From positions 1 through 64,000 of the forward strand of contig CBDIHH010000007.1 of assembly GCA_965279095.1 (NCBI GenBank): a stretch of 64,000 bases of DNA, in the 5' to 3' direction. Position 1 is the first letter of the stretch; each line of letters begins with the position of its first letter. The notes under the pieces were generated by a model. That model was not told the origin of the DNA. It did not search any database and saw only the letters and a program-made list of their open reading frames with translations. Source of the DNA: CBDIHH01 sp965279095 (GTDB taxonomy: Bacteria; Pseudomonadota; Alphaproteobacteria; Caulobacterales; Caulobacteraceae). The position numbers were made by a program, and so were the translations under genes. Positions 8,140-17,143 of the stretch are shown in pieces.

Positions 8140-9003
8140 ATGACCCAGGCCCTACAGATCATCGCCCGCGGCCCGCGCGCCCTCGCCGAAGCCGCCGCCG
8201 CCCAGGTCGACGCCGACATCCTGCTGGAAGGCGCCACCTATTCGATCCTCGAGGAGGACGAGGACCGCGGCCTGTGGCGGATCGACGCCTATCCCACCAG
8301 CGACGCCGAGGCGGCCCGGTTCGAGCAGGTCCTCGCCGAGGCCGGCGGGCTGAAGGTGACGGTGGAGGCCCTCGCCGACGCCGACTGGCTGGCCATGGCC
8401 CTGTCCGGCCTGCCGCCGGTGCGCGCGGGACGGTTCTTCATCTACGGAGTGCACGACCGGGGCCGGGCGCCGATCAACGCCGTCAACCTGCGCATCGAGG
8501 CCGGCGCCGCCTTCGGCACCGGTCACCACGGCACCACCGTCGGCTGCCTGTTGGCCTACGACCGCCTGCGCAAGGCGCGGCGCTTCAACCGGGTGCTGGA
8601 CGTGGGCGCCGGCACGGGGGTGCTGGCCATCGCCGCCCTGCGCACCGGCGCCACCGTGGCCGCCGGCACCGACATCGACGCGGTCTCGGTGCGCATCTGC
8701 CGCGAGAACGCCCGGGTCAACCAGGTGCGGGCCCGCTTCGCCCACACCGGGGGCCTGACCCATCCGGTGGTGCGCGGGGCGGCCCCCTACGACCTGGTGT
8801 TCGCCAACATCCTGGCGCGGCCGCTGGTCTATCTGTCGCCCCAGATCACCCGCGCGGTGAAGCCCGGCGGGATGATCATCCTGTCGGGCCTTTTGCGCAC
8901 CCAGGAGCGCTATGTGAAGGCCGCCTACCTGGCGCGGGGCTTCAAACTGGCCTTTCGCATCCACCGCGACGCCTGGTCGGCCCTGGCCCTGGTCAAGCGC
9001 TAG
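8140..9003 (+). CDS. prmA: Ribosomal protein L11 methyltransferase
   Basis: The 287-residue enzyme trimethylates lysines and the N-terminus of ribosomal protein L11. The N-terminal substrate-recruiting domain (about 1-110) precedes a Rossmann methyltransferase domain with EAGAAFGTGHHGTT, the PrmA-specific segment, and LDVGAGTGVLAIAA, the SAM-binding motif I. FANILARPL matches the NPPY-like motif of the family (usually NILA). Length fits E. coli PrmA (293). It precedes an M24 peptidase on the same strand, separated by a repeat-filled gap, so the two are probably transcribed separately. Confidence 0.9.
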   Translation: MTQALQIIARGPRALAEAAAAQVDADILLEGATYSILEEDEDRGLWRIDAYPTSDAEAARFEQVLAEAGGLKVTVEALADADWLAMALSGLPPVRAGRFFIYGVHDRGRAPINAVNLRIEAGAAFGTGHHGTTVGCLLAYDRLRKARRFNRVLDVGAGTGVLAIAALRTGATVAAGTDIDAVSVRICRENARVNQVRARFAHTGGLTHPVVRGAAPYDLVFANILARPLVYLSPQITRAVKPGGMIILSGLLRTQERYVKAAYLARGFKLAFRIHRDAWSALALVKR

Positions 9004-9019
9004 GCGCCGCCGCCCTGTT

Positions 9020-9296
9020 TATGCTCCCCCGTTCTTCACGGGGGAGCTGGCGCGGAGCGCCTGAGGGTGCGAACCGCCCCGCCGCCGCTCGCCCCCTCCG
9101 ACCCCCGCTCTTCGGCGGGGGCCCACCTCCCCCGCAAAGAGGCGGGGGAGGATCAGATTCTATGCTCCCCTGCGAAGCGGGGGAGCTGTCCCGGAGGGAC
9201 TGAGGGGGCGAACCGCCCCGCCGCCGCCCGCCCCCTCCGACCCCCCGCTTTGCAGCGGGGGCCCACCTCCCCCGCTGCGCGGTGGAGGATCAGAGC
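9020..9296. repeat. Tandem pair of ~140-bp intergenic repeats
   Basis: Two imperfect direct copies, 9020-9160 and 9161-9296. Each starts TATGCTCCCC, contains a CGGGGGAGCTG hairpin, then ACTGAGGG, GAACCGCCCCGCCGCCG, a CCCCCTCCGACCCC block and a second hairpin (GCGGGGGCCCACCTCCCCCGC), and ends GAGGATCAGA. This fills the gap between prmA and the M24 peptidase. The unit resembles intergenic repeats I associate with Phenylobacterium and relatives; no gene is visible. Confidence 0.85.
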
Positions 9297-9338
9297 TGGA
9301 CTGATGACACCGCGTCTCGCCGCGCCTAAATCTTCTCC

Positions 9339-11153
9339 ATGCGCCAGACCTTCGACGAACAGGCCGATCCCGCCTTCGGCCGCCAGCACCTGCCCCTGAT
9401 CCGCGCCGCCATGCAGCGGCAGGGGCTGGACGCCTTCCTCGCCCCGCATGAGGACGAGCATCAGAACGAATACCTGCCCGCCGCCAACGACCGCCTGGCC
9501 TGGGCCACCGGCTTCACCGGCTCGGCGGGGGCGGCGGTGATCCTCAAGGATCGGGCGGCGGTGTTCGTCGATGGCCGCTACAGCCTGCAGGTGCGGAACC
9601 AGGTGGACGGGGGCCTGTTCGAGATCCGCGACCTGATCGACGGGGGCGTGCCCGCCTACCTCGAACAGGCCATGACCGCCGGCCAGGTGATCGGCTACGA
9701 CCCCCGCCTGCACAGCCCCGACCAGCTGGACCGCCTGCGCGAGGCCGCCGCCCGCGCGGGCGCCCGCCTGGCCCCCGTGCAGGCCAATCCCCTGGACGAG
9801 GCCTGGGGCGCGCATCGGCCGGCGCAGCCTCAGGCCCCCGTGGTCCCCCATCCGCTGGTCTATGCGGGCGAGGCGTCCCTCGCCAAGCGGATCCGCCTGG
9901 GCGGCGACCTGCGCGCCCAGGGCGCCGACGCGGTGGTGCTGACGGCGCCCGCCTCCGTCGCCTGGCTGTTCAACATCCGCGGCGGCGACGTCATCCGCTC
10001 GCCCCTGCCCCTGGGCCAGGCCATCGTCGGCCAGGATGGTCGAGCGACCCTGTTCCTGGATCCCGCCAAGGTCACCGCCGACCTGCCGGCCTGGCTGGGC
10101 GCGGAGGTCTCGCTGCAGCCGCCCTCCGCCCTGCCGGGCGCCCTGGCCACCCTGGCGGGTCTCAAGGTTCTGATCGACCCGGCCCAGTCCTCGGCCTGGT
10201 ATTTCGACATGCTGGAAGCCGCCGGCGCCACGGTGATCCGCGCAGCCGATCCCACGGCCCTGCCCCGGGCCTGCAAGAACGCGGTGGAGATCGAGGGAAC
10301 CCGGCGGGCCCATCTGCGCGACGGGGTCGCCCTGACGCGCTTCCTGTGCTGGCTGGGGACGGAGGCGCAGGACACCCTTCCCGACGAGGTGGAGATCACC
10401 ACGCGCCTGGAGGCCTTCCGTGAGGAGACGGGGGCGCTGCAGGACCTGTCCTTCGACACCATCGCCGGCGCCGGGCCCAACGGCGCCGTGGTCCACTACC
10501 GCCCGACCCACGCCAGCAACCGCCGGCTGGAGCGCGGCAGCCTGCTGCTGGTGGATTCCGGCGCCCAGTATCTGGACGGCACGACGGACGTCACCCGCAC
10601 CGTGGCCATTGGCCCGCCCACCGACGAGATGCGCCAGCGCTTCACCCTGGTGCTCAAGGGGCACCTGGCCCTGGCCCGCATCCGCTTCCCCGCCGGGGTC
10701 ACCGGCTCGGCCCTGGACATCCTGGCGCGGGCCCCCCTGTGGGCGGCCGGCCTGGACTTCGACCATGGCACCGGCCACGGCGTCGGCTCTTACCTGGGGG
10801 TGCACGAGGGGCCCCAGCGCATCTCCAAGGCGCCCAATGGCGTGGCCCTGAAACCGGGGATGATCGTCTCCAACGAGCCCGGCTACTACAAGCCCGGCGC
10901 CTACGGCATCCGTATTGAGAACCTTCAGGTGGTCACCCCCCTGGAGCCGATCGCCGGGGGAGAGCGCGAGATGCTCGGCTTCGAGACCCTGACCCTGGCG
11001 CCCATCGACCGGCGGCTGATCGACACGGCGCTGATGACCGGCGAGGAGATCGCCCAGCTCGACGCCTATCACGCGCGGGTGTTGGCGGTGGTGGGCGACG
11101 AACTCGACGACGAGACCGGCGCCTGGCTTGCCGAGGCCTGCGCGCCGCTGTAG
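9339..11153 (+). CDS. pepP: Xaa-Pro aminopeptidase (aminopeptidase P, M24 family)
   Basis: A 604-residue metallopeptidase that removes an N-terminal residue preceding proline. It has the three-domain layout of the long, eukaryote-like aminopeptidase P: two creatinase N-like domains (about 1-310), then the pita-bread M24 domain. Dinuclear metal ligands are visible: Asp in LLLVDSGAQYLDGTTDVT (two Asp), His in DHGTGHGVGSYLGVHEGPQ, Glu in SNEPGYYKPG and Glu in GIRIENLQ. A C-terminal extension (PIDRRLIDTALMTGEE...) is also typical of the class. No signal peptide, so cytoplasmic. The gene symbol is by family; the short E. coli PepP is only a distant relative. Confidence 0.88.
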   Translation: MRQTFDEQADPAFGRQHLPLIRAAMQRQGLDAFLAPHEDEHQNEYLPAANDRLAWATGFTGSAGAAVILKDRAAVFVDGRYSLQVRNQVDGGLFEIRDLIDGGVPAYLEQAMTAGQVIGYDPRLHSPDQLDRLREAAARAGARLAPVQANPLDEAWGAHRPAQPQAPVVPHPLVYAGEASLAKRIRLGGDLRAQGADAVVLTAPASVAWLFNIRGGDVIRSPLPLGQAIVGQDGRATLFLDPAKVTADLPAWLGAEVSLQPPSALPGALATLAGLKVLIDPAQSSAWYFDMLEAAGATVIRAADPTALPRACKNAVEIEGTRRAHLRDGVALTRFLCWLGTEAQDTLPDEVEITTRLEAFREETGALQDLSFDTIAGAGPNGAVVHYRPTHASNRRLERGSLLLVDSGAQYLDGTTDVTRTVAIGPPTDEMRQRFTLVLKGHLALARIRFPAGVTGSALDILARAPLWAAGLDFDHGTGHGVGSYLGVHEGPQRISKAPNGVALKPGMIVSNEPGYYKPGAYGIRIENLQVVTPLEPIAGGEREMLGFETLTLAPIDRRLIDTALMTGEEIAQLDAYHARVLAVVGDELDDETGAWLAEACAPL

Positions 11154-11159
11154 CCGGAG

Positions 11160-11273
11160 TGCGTGGTTCGAGACGCCTGCTGCGCAGGCTCCTCACCATG
11201 ACCACCGTTTTGCAATTCCACCGACAATCGTCGTGGTGAGGAGCGCCCGAAGGGCGCGTCTCGAACCACGCAC
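11160..11273. repeat. 114-bp nested palindrome between convergent genes
   Basis: The 18-base arms GTGCGTGGTTCGAGACGC (11160-11177) and its exact reverse complement (11256-11273) enclose a small hairpin on each side (GCCTGC-tgc-GCAGGC and GCGCCC-gaa-GGGCGC), then a second pair of arms (GCTCCTCACCA...). The whole can fold into a four-arm structure. It sits between the pepP stop and the methyltransferase stop, and could act as a bidirectional terminator. Confidence 0.85.
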
Positions 11274-11278
11274 AAACC

Positions 11279-12019
11279 CTAGACCCGCGCCAGGGCCGCC
11301 GTGCAAGGGAAGGTCACCATCGCCATCTGCTCGCCCATCGACATCAGCCGCGCGGTCATGTCGGCGGCGTAGTCCTCCACCGCGCCCAGCGACCTGGCGT
11401 AGGCGTTGGCGTAGGACGTCGACATGATCAGCCCGGCCAGGTCGAAGCTCGACATCGGCTGGTGGATCTCGAACGAGAAGCGCTCGACCTCGCTCCACAG
11501 GGCTGTTTCGCTCAGCAGGTCGGCGTAGTCGCGGAACTGCGGCATCATCGGATGCATGAACGGCTCCCAAAGGTCCGCCTCGGCCGCGAACACATCGTGC
11601 AGAGTCCCCGCCACGGTGAACGGCAAATAGCCGAAGGCCAGGAAGGCGCCGTGGGGGCGCAGGGCTCCGACCAGCTGCTCGCTGACGGCGCCCACGTCCA
11701 TCCAGTGCAGGGCGGTGGCCGAGATGGCGGCGTCCAGCGGCGAAGCGAAGGCGGCTTCCTCAGCCTTGCCGACGACGACGGTGAGGCGCGGATCGGACGG
11801 GATGAGCGCGGCCATGTCCCCATCGGGCTCGATGGCCGTGACCCGGTCGAAGCGCGCCAGCAGAGCGCTGGTGGCCTGGCCCGAGCCGGCGCCGAGATCG
11901 GCCGCATGGCCCAGGGGCGCGCCACAAGCCTCCACCAGCCGCTCGAACAGCCAGTCGGGGTACTGCGGCCTGTAGCGGCGGTAATGGTCGGCCTGAGCGC
12001 CGAAACGGGGGGTGCTCAT
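11279..12019 (-). CDS. Class I SAM-dependent methyltransferase
   Basis: A 246-residue protein with FGAQADHYRRYRPQYPDWLF at the start, the opening typical of a methyltransferase type 11 group that includes trans-aconitate and ubiquinone-like enzymes. Motif I is ADLGAGSGQATSALL, followed by VTAIEPDGDM, the acidic end of strand 2, and AISATALHWMD, motif II. The substrate cannot be read from the sequence. The start ATG overlaps the ligA stop (ATGA, 12016-12019), so translation is coupled to ligA; this does not prove a repair function. The 3' end abuts a large palindrome. Confidence 0.85.
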   Translation of the reverse strand: MSTPRFGAQADHYRRYRPQYPDWLFERLVEACGAPLGHAADLGAGSGQATSALLARFDRVTAIEPDGDMAALIPSDPRLTVVVGKAEEAAFASPLDAAISATALHWMDVGAVSEQLVGALRPHGAFLAFGYLPFTVAGTLHDVFAAEADLWEPFMHPMMPQFRDYADLLSETALWSEVERFSFEIHQPMSSFDLAGLIMSTSYANAYARSLGAVEDYAADMTARLMSMGEQMAMVTFPCTAALARV

Positions 12020-14361
12020 GCGCCCGCCACCAGGGCCAGCCATTCGTCCTCGGTCATCACCTGCAGTCCCAGCTCCGTGGCCGTCTTCAGTTTCGACCCC
12101 GCGCCCGGCCCGGCGACGACGATATCGGTCTTCTTCGACACCGAACCAGAGACCTTGGCCCCCAGGGCCTCGGCCTGGGCCTTGGCCTCGTCGCGGGTCA
12201 TCTTTTCGAGGGCGCCGGTGAAGACCACGGTCTTACCGGCGATGGCGGTGTCGCGCTTGGGCCGCTGGGCGGGCAGGACGGTCAGCTGGGCCAGCAGCTT
12301 CTCCACCAGGGCGCGGTTGTGATCCTCGCCGAAGAACTCCGCCACCATCCGGGCCGCCACCACCCCCACCGCATCGACGGAGGCGACCTCCTGAAAGGCC
12401 TCGCCGGGCATGCCGGCGGCGGCGGCCAGGGCGGCGGCCTCGAAGGCCGGCCAGTCGCCGTAGCGGGCCGCGAGGGCCGCGCGCGCCCTGGCGTTCAGCC
12501 TGGGAATCGCCAGGCGCAGGCGCTCCTCCAACGCGGCGTCCGGCGGGATCAAGAGCGGCGGTCGGGCGCGGGCATAGGCGAGCACTGCCTCCACCGCCGT
12601 CGGCCCCAGGCCGTCCAGGTCCGATAGCTCGGCGAAGGCCTGGCCCGCCTGCTGCTCAGACGCGGCCTTGGCGGTGTCGACGAAATGCTCGACGGTCTCG
12701 AAGTGTCGGGCCAGGGCCACGGAGGTGGTCTCGCCGATGTGGCGGATGCCGAGACCGTAGATGAACCGGTCCAGAGCGATGGTGCGCCGTGCCTCGATGC
12801 CTGCGATCAGGTTGCTGACGCTGGTTTCGCCATAGCCGTCCGTTCCGCGCAGCTCGTCCATCTTCTCCGCGTCGCGGGCGAGGGCGAAGATGTCGGCGGG
12901 ATCACCGATCCAGCCGCGCTCGGTGAAGGCCGTCAGCTGCTTTTCGCCCAGCCCCTCGATGTCGAAGGCCCGGCGGGAGACGAAGTGGCGCAGGTGCGCC
13001 AGCCGCTGGAACGGACAAGCGAACTCGCCGGTGCAGCGCCGCACCACCGTCTCGGCGCCCGAGGCGGTGGTCTCGCGGGTCAGCGGCGTGCGCAGGGGGC
13101 AAGGACAGTGGGTCGGGAAGGCGAAGGGCTCGGCGCCCGCTGGCCGCTCCTCCAGCACCACACGGACGATCTGTGGAATGACGTCGCCGGCTCGCTGCAG
13201 GATCACCGTGTCGCCCACGCGCACGTCCTTGCGGGCGATCTCGTCGGCATTGTGCAGGGTGGCGTTGACCACCACCACGCCGCCGACGGTGACGGGATGC
13301 AGCCGCGCCACCGGCGTCACCGCCCCGGTGCGGCCGACCTGGATGTCGATGGCCTCCAGGGTGGTGCGCGCCTGCTCGGCGGGGAACTTGCGGGCGATGG
13401 CCCAGCGCGGGGTGCGGGTGATGAAGCCCAGCCGCTGCTGCCAGTCCAGCCGGTCGACCTTGTAGACGACCCCGTCGATGTCGAAGACCAGCCGGGGCCG
13501 GGCCGCCTCCATGCGCGCGTAGGCGGCCAGCAGACCATCGGCGTTCTCCACCCGCTCGCTTTGCGGCGTGGTCGAGAAGCCCCAGGCCTTGAGCAGCCCC
13601 AGGGCCTCCCACTGGGTCTGGGCGAAGGGCGCGCTATGAGCGCCCCAGGCGTAGGCGAAGAACTTGAGCGGCCGGACGGCGGTTATCTTCGGGTCGATCT
13701 GGCGCAGAGAGCCGGCCGCCGCGTTGCGGGGATTGGCGTAGGTCTTCTGCCCGGCGGCGGCGGCGGCGGCGTTGAGGGCGGCGAATTCCTCATGCCCCAG
13801 ATAGACCTCGCCCCTCACCTCGATGACGTCCGGCCAACCGCTCCCCAAGAGGCGCTTGGGGATGTCGGCGATGGTGCGCACGTTCTGGGTGACGTCCTCG
13901 CCCACCCGGCCGTCGCCTCGGGTCGCGGCCTGCACGAGGACGCCCGCCTCGTAGCGGATGGAACAGGAGAGCCCGTCGATCTTCGGCTCGGCGGTGTAGC
14001 CGATGGTCTCGGACGGGCCGAGGCGCAGGAACCGCCGCACCCGGGCGTCGAACTCGACGGCCTCGTCGTCGGCGAAGGCGTTGTCGAGGGACAGCATCGG
14101 CACGCCGTGCTCGACGGGGGAGAACTGCTGCGCGCGCGGCGCCCCCACCCGCCACGACGGCGAGTTCTCGCGCACCAGGTGCGGGAAGGCCGCCTCGAGC
14201 TCGGCGTTGCGACGCTTCAGCGCGTCATAGTCGGCGTCCGAGATCGTCGGGGCGTCGTCCTGATAGTAGCGCAGATCATGCGCGGCGATCTCGTCGGCGA
14301 GCCGGGTGAGTTCCGCCGCAACGTCGGCTTCCGAGAGGGGTTCAGATGGGGTTCGGGTCAC
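12016..14361 (-). CDS. ligA: NAD-dependent DNA ligase LigA
   Basis: The 781-residue enzyme seals nicks during replication and repair using NAD+. An N-terminal Ia domain (YYQDDAPTISDADYD) is followed by the adenylation domain, with Lys127 in AEPKIDG as the AMP-accepting residue. Next come the OB domain, a four-cysteine zinc finger, HhH repeats, and a C-terminal BRCT domain (GKTVVFTGALEKMTRDEAK, WLALV). In the zinc finger the first Cys pair (CPCP) and second pair (RRCTGEFACP) are separated by about 20 residues, longer than in E. coli. Family length is 670-800. It is the first gene of a two-gene unit with the methyltransferase. Confidence 0.97.
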   Translation of the reverse strand: MTRTPSEPLSEADVAAELTRLADEIAAHDLRYYQDDAPTISDADYDALKRRNAELEAAFPHLVRENSPSWRVGAPRAQQFSPVEHGVPMLSLDNAFADDEAVEFDARVRRFLRLGPSETIGYTAEPKIDGLSCSIRYEAGVLVQAATRGDGRVGEDVTQNVRTIADIPKRLLGSGWPDVIEVRGEVYLGHEEFAALNAAAAAAGQKTYANPRNAAAGSLRQIDPKITAVRPLKFFAYAWGAHSAPFAQTQWEALGLLKAWGFSTTPQSERVENADGLLAAYARMEAARPRLVFDIDGVVYKVDRLDWQQRLGFITRTPRWAIARKFPAEQARTTLEAIDIQVGRTGAVTPVARLHPVTVGGVVVVNATLHNADEIARKDVRVGDTVILQRAGDVIPQIVRVVLEERPAGAEPFAFPTHCPCPLRTPLTRETTASGAETVVRRCTGEFACPFQRLAHLRHFVSRRAFDIEGLGEKQLTAFTERGWIGDPADIFALARDAEKMDELRGTDGYGETSVSNLIAGIEARRTIALDRFIYGLGIRHIGETTSVALARHFETVEHFVDTAKAASEQQAGQAFAELSDLDGLGPTAVEAVLAYARARPPLLIPPDAALEERLRLAIPRLNARARAALAARYGDWPAFEAAALAAAAGMPGEAFQEVASVDAVGVVAARMVAEFFGEDHNRALVEKLLAQLTVLPAQRPKRDTAIAGKTVVFTGALEKMTRDEAKAQAEALGAKVSGSVSKKTDIVVAGPGAGSKLKTATELGLQVMTEDEWLALVAGA

Positions 14362-14380
14362 GCCGGCGTCCAGGTTGCAG

Positions 14381-14504
14381 GTCCTTCGAGGCTCGCTGCG
14401 CTCGCACCTCAGGATGAGGACTATGGGCTGCTTCTCCGTGGCGGCTCAAGCGCCGGCGCGGTCCTCATCCTGAGGTGCGAGCCGACAGGCGAGCCTCGAA
14501 GGAC
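14381..14504. repeat. 124-bp nested palindrome between recN and ligA
   Basis: The arms GTCCTTCGAGGCTCGC..CTCAGGATGAGGAC (14381-14421) and their near-exact reverse complement (14461-14504) surround a 39-base spacer. Each arm contains its own small hairpin (GGCTCGCTGCGCTCGC-type and GAGCCGACAGGCGAGC-type), the same architecture as the 11.2-kb palindrome though the sequence differs. The element is close to the recN stop and likely forms a strong structure in the recN-ligA transcript. Confidence 0.85.
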
Positions 14505-14507
14505 GCA

Positions 14508-16211
14508 TCACGCCTCCATCAGCGCCCGCGCGGCCGCGCGCGCCGCCTCGGTGATCTGGGCGCCGGCGAGCATACGGGCGATCTCTTCCTCGCGGGCGGC
14601 GGGGCCGAGCACCTCCACCGCCGTCCGCAGATGGTCGCCGGCCGTCGCCTTGGCGACCCGCCAGTGGTCGCCGGCGCGGGCGGCCACCTGGGGGCTGTGG
14701 GTGACCACCAGGACCTGGCCCAGGTCGGCGAGCCGCTTCAGGCGCAGGCCCACCGCGTCGGCCACGGCGCCGCCGACCCCCTGGTCGACCTCGTCGAAGA
14801 TCATGAGCGGCGCCGCCGCCAGCGTACGGCCGGCCAGGGACGCCTTCAGCGCCAGGGCGAAGCGGGCAAGCTCACCGCCCGAGGCGATCGCCCCCAGGCC
14901 GCCGAAGGGCGCGCCGGGGTTGGTGGAGATCTCGAACTCGACCCGGTCCATCCCCGCCGGGCCGGCCCGCTCTTCGGTCAGGGGCTCCACGGCCACGCGG
15001 AAGCGCGCCTTGTCCAGCTTCAGCGGCGGCAGCTCGGCCTGGACCGCCACGGCCAGCCGCTCGGCGGCGGCGACGCGGGCGGCGCTGAGGCTGGCGGCGG
15101 CGGCGCGATAGCGGGCGTGGGCGGCGGCCGCGGCGGCGTCGGCGGCGCGGCAGGCCCCCTCGGCGTCCTCCACCGCATGCAGGGCGCGGGCGATGCGGGC
15201 CCGCTCCTCCACCAGCCCCTCTACGGCGACGCCGAGCTTGCGGGCCATGGCGCGCAGGGCGAACAGTCGCTCCTCGGTGCGCTCCAGCTGGCCGGGCTCG
15301 AAATCAAAGCCGACGGCGGCGGTGTCGATGGCGGCCACGGCCTCGGCCGCCTCCACCGCCGCGCGGTCCACCGCCTCGATGGCGTTGATGATCTGGCGCA
15401 CGGCCGGGCTGTCGTCGTCGGCCCCCGCCTGGATGGCCTTGTCCCGGGCGCGCTCCAGGGCGCGGAAGGCCTTGGCGAGGCGCTGATTGAGGGCATTGCC
15501 GCCCATGGCGTCCTTGGCCTCGGCGATGTCGGCCATGGCCTTCTCGGACGACCCCAGGATGGCCCGCTCCTCGGCCAGGGCGGTCTCCTCGCCCTGGCGC
15601 GGGGCGAGCCGGTCCAGCTCTCCCAATCTCAGGGTCAGGTCCTCGATCTCGGCGGCGGCCCCGGCGGCCCGCAGCCGCAGGGCCTCGGCGGCGCCCTGCG
15701 CCTCGCGCCAGGCGGTCCAGGCCTGCCCCGTGGCCTTGAGCAGAGGCCCGGCGTCGGCGAAGGCGTCCAGCAGGGGGCGGTGGGTCTTGGCGTCGAGCAG
15801 GCCGACGGTCTCGTGCTGGCCGTGGACCTCGATCAGCAGGTCGCCGATCTCGCGCATCACCGCCACGCCCACGGGCTGGTCGTTGACGAAGGCGCGAGAG
15901 CGGCCGTCCGCGTTGAGCTGGCGGCGCAGGACCAGGTCCTCGTCCCGGCGATAGGACAGGCCGCGCTCGTCAAGGATGTCCCAGACGGCGTGGTCGGGCG
16001 GCGGGGCGAAGACGGCGGTGGCCACGGCCTGGCTGCGGCCCTGCCGGATCAGGCCGGCGTCGCCCCGGGCGCCGGTGGCCATGCCCAGGGCGTCGAGGAT
16101 GATCGACTTGCCCGCCCCGGTCTCGCCGGTCAGCGCAGTGAGGCCCGGACCGATGGCCAGGTCCAGGGTCTCGATCAGGACCACGTCGCGGATGCCCAGG
16201 CCGATCAGCAT
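14508..16211 (-). CDS. recN: DNA repair protein RecN
   Basis: The 567-residue SMC-like ATPase acts in double-strand break repair. Walker A is GETGAGKS (residues 29-36); the ABC signature region is near GGLGAIASGGELARFALALK, and Walker B is PLMIFDEVDQGVGG, each typical of RecN. A long, Ala/Arg/Glu-rich coiled-coil region lies between. Length matches E. coli RecN (553). A candidate SOS box lies 41-55 bases upstream. The gene sits between bamD and ligA, a frequent alphaproteobacterial order. Confidence 0.95.
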   Translation of the reverse strand: MLIGLGIRDVVLIETLDLAIGPGLTALTGETGAGKSIILDALGMATGARGDAGLIRQGRSQAVATAVFAPPPDHAVWDILDERGLSYRRDEDLVLRRQLNADGRSRAFVNDQPVGVAVMREIGDLLIEVHGQHETVGLLDAKTHRPLLDAFADAGPLLKATGQAWTAWREAQGAAEALRLRAAGAAAEIEDLTLRLGELDRLAPRQGEETALAEERAILGSSEKAMADIAEAKDAMGGNALNQRLAKAFRALERARDKAIQAGADDDSPAVRQIINAIEAVDRAAVEAAEAVAAIDTAAVGFDFEPGQLERTEERLFALRAMARKLGVAVEGLVEERARIARALHAVEDAEGACRAADAAAAAAHARYRAAAASLSAARVAAAERLAVAVQAELPPLKLDKARFRVAVEPLTEERAGPAGMDRVEFEISTNPGAPFGGLGAIASGGELARFALALKASLAGRTLAAAPLMIFDEVDQGVGGAVADAVGLRLKRLADLGQVLVVTHSPQVAARAGDHWRVAKATAGDHLRTAVEVLGPAAREEEIARMLAGAQITEAARAAARALMEA

Positions 16212-16251
16212 GGGGACAGAATGGGGGCGAATCCGTCCGGGCTCAACGGGT

Positions 16252-16266
16252 GTTGCACAATTGTTC
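16252..16266. promoter_or_regulatory. Candidate LexA (SOS) box upstream of recN
   Basis: The plus strand reads GTTG-CACAATT-GTTC, 15 bases. The alphaproteobacterial LexA operator is GTTC-N7-GTTC, so 7 of 8 defined bases match with the correct spacing. The position, 41-55 bases upstream of the recN ATG, fits a promoter-overlapping operator. A chance match at one mismatch is possible. Confidence 0.5.
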
Positions 16267-16297
16267 CTCGCCCCGGCGGCGCAGAGGCGAAGGCCGG

Positions 16298-17143
16298 CTA
16301 CCCGACGAAGGGGATCTTAGGCAGCTTGAAGAGGCGTCCGCCGCCCTTGGGCTCGACCGCGGGACGCAGACCGCTGTTGGTCATCAGGGCGTAGGCGTCG
16401 GCGTACCAGGCGTCGCCCGGATAGTTGTAGCCGAGCACGGCGGCGTTGCGCTTGGCCTCCTCGGTCAGGCCGAGGGTGAGATAGGCCTCGGTGAGGCGAT
16501 ACAGGGCTTCGGGCGCGTGCGAGGTGGTCTGGTAGCGGTCGATGACGTTCTTGAACCGGCCGATGGCGGCCAGGGGCTGGTTCTGGCGCAGGTAGAAGCG
16601 GCCGACCGTCATCTCCTTGCCGGCCAGCTGGTCGTTGACCATGTCGATCTTCACCCGCGCGTCGGCGGCGTATTCGGTGGTGGGATAGCGGGTGATCACG
16701 TCGCGCAGATTGACCAGGGCCTGTTCGGTGGCCGCCTGGTCACGACCGACGTCCATGATCTGCTCGAAGTAGCAGACGGACTTCAGATAGTAGGCGTAGG
16801 CGGCCGACGGATTGCCCGGATACAGCGAGATGAACCGGTCGGAGTCGGCCACCGCATCGGCGTACTGGTTGGCCTGATAGTGGGCGTAGGCGGTCATCAG
16901 GATCGCCCGACGCGACCACTCCGAATAGGGGTGCTGGCGCTCGACCTCGCGGAAATAGTCCACCGCCTCGGACCAGCGGCGACGGTCCAGCCGTTCGGCG
17001 CCGGCGCCGTAGAGGAGCTCCACCGGGCGCTCCTGATAGGCCATGGTGGTCTTCTTGCCCTTGGAGGCGCACCCGCCCACCGCCATGACGACGGCGAGAA
17101 CGGCGACGAGCGCCACGGAACGGCCCTGGATCTTATTCAGCAC
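16298..17143 (-). CDS. bamD: Outer membrane protein assembly factor BamD (lipoprotein)
   Basis: A 281-residue lipoprotein subunit of the BAM complex that inserts beta-barrel proteins. The signal peptide (about residues 1-26) ends in a lipobox, VGGC, with Cys27 or nearby as the acylated residue. The mature part has five TPR-like repeats: VELLYGAGAERLDRRRW, AVDYFREVERQHPYSEWS, ATYAHYQANQYADA (as ..AYAHYQANQYADAVADSD), RDVITRYPTTEYAADA and FKNVIDRYQTTSHAPEALYRL. The start is GTG. Position next to lpxC downstream of ftsZ is common in alphaproteobacteria. Confidence 0.93.
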   Translation of the reverse strand: MLNKIQGRSVALVAVLAVVMAVGGCASKGKKTTMAYQERPVELLYGAGAERLDRRRWSEAVDYFREVERQHPYSEWSRRAILMTAYAHYQANQYADAVADSDRFISLYPGNPSAAYAYYLKSVCYFEQIMDVGRDQAATEQALVNLRDVITRYPTTEYAADARVKIDMVNDQLAGKEMTVGRFYLRQNQPLAAIGRFKNVIDRYQTTSHAPEALYRLTEAYLTLGLTEEAKRNAAVLGYNYPGDAWYADAYALMTNSGLRPAVEPKGGGRLFKLPKIPFVG

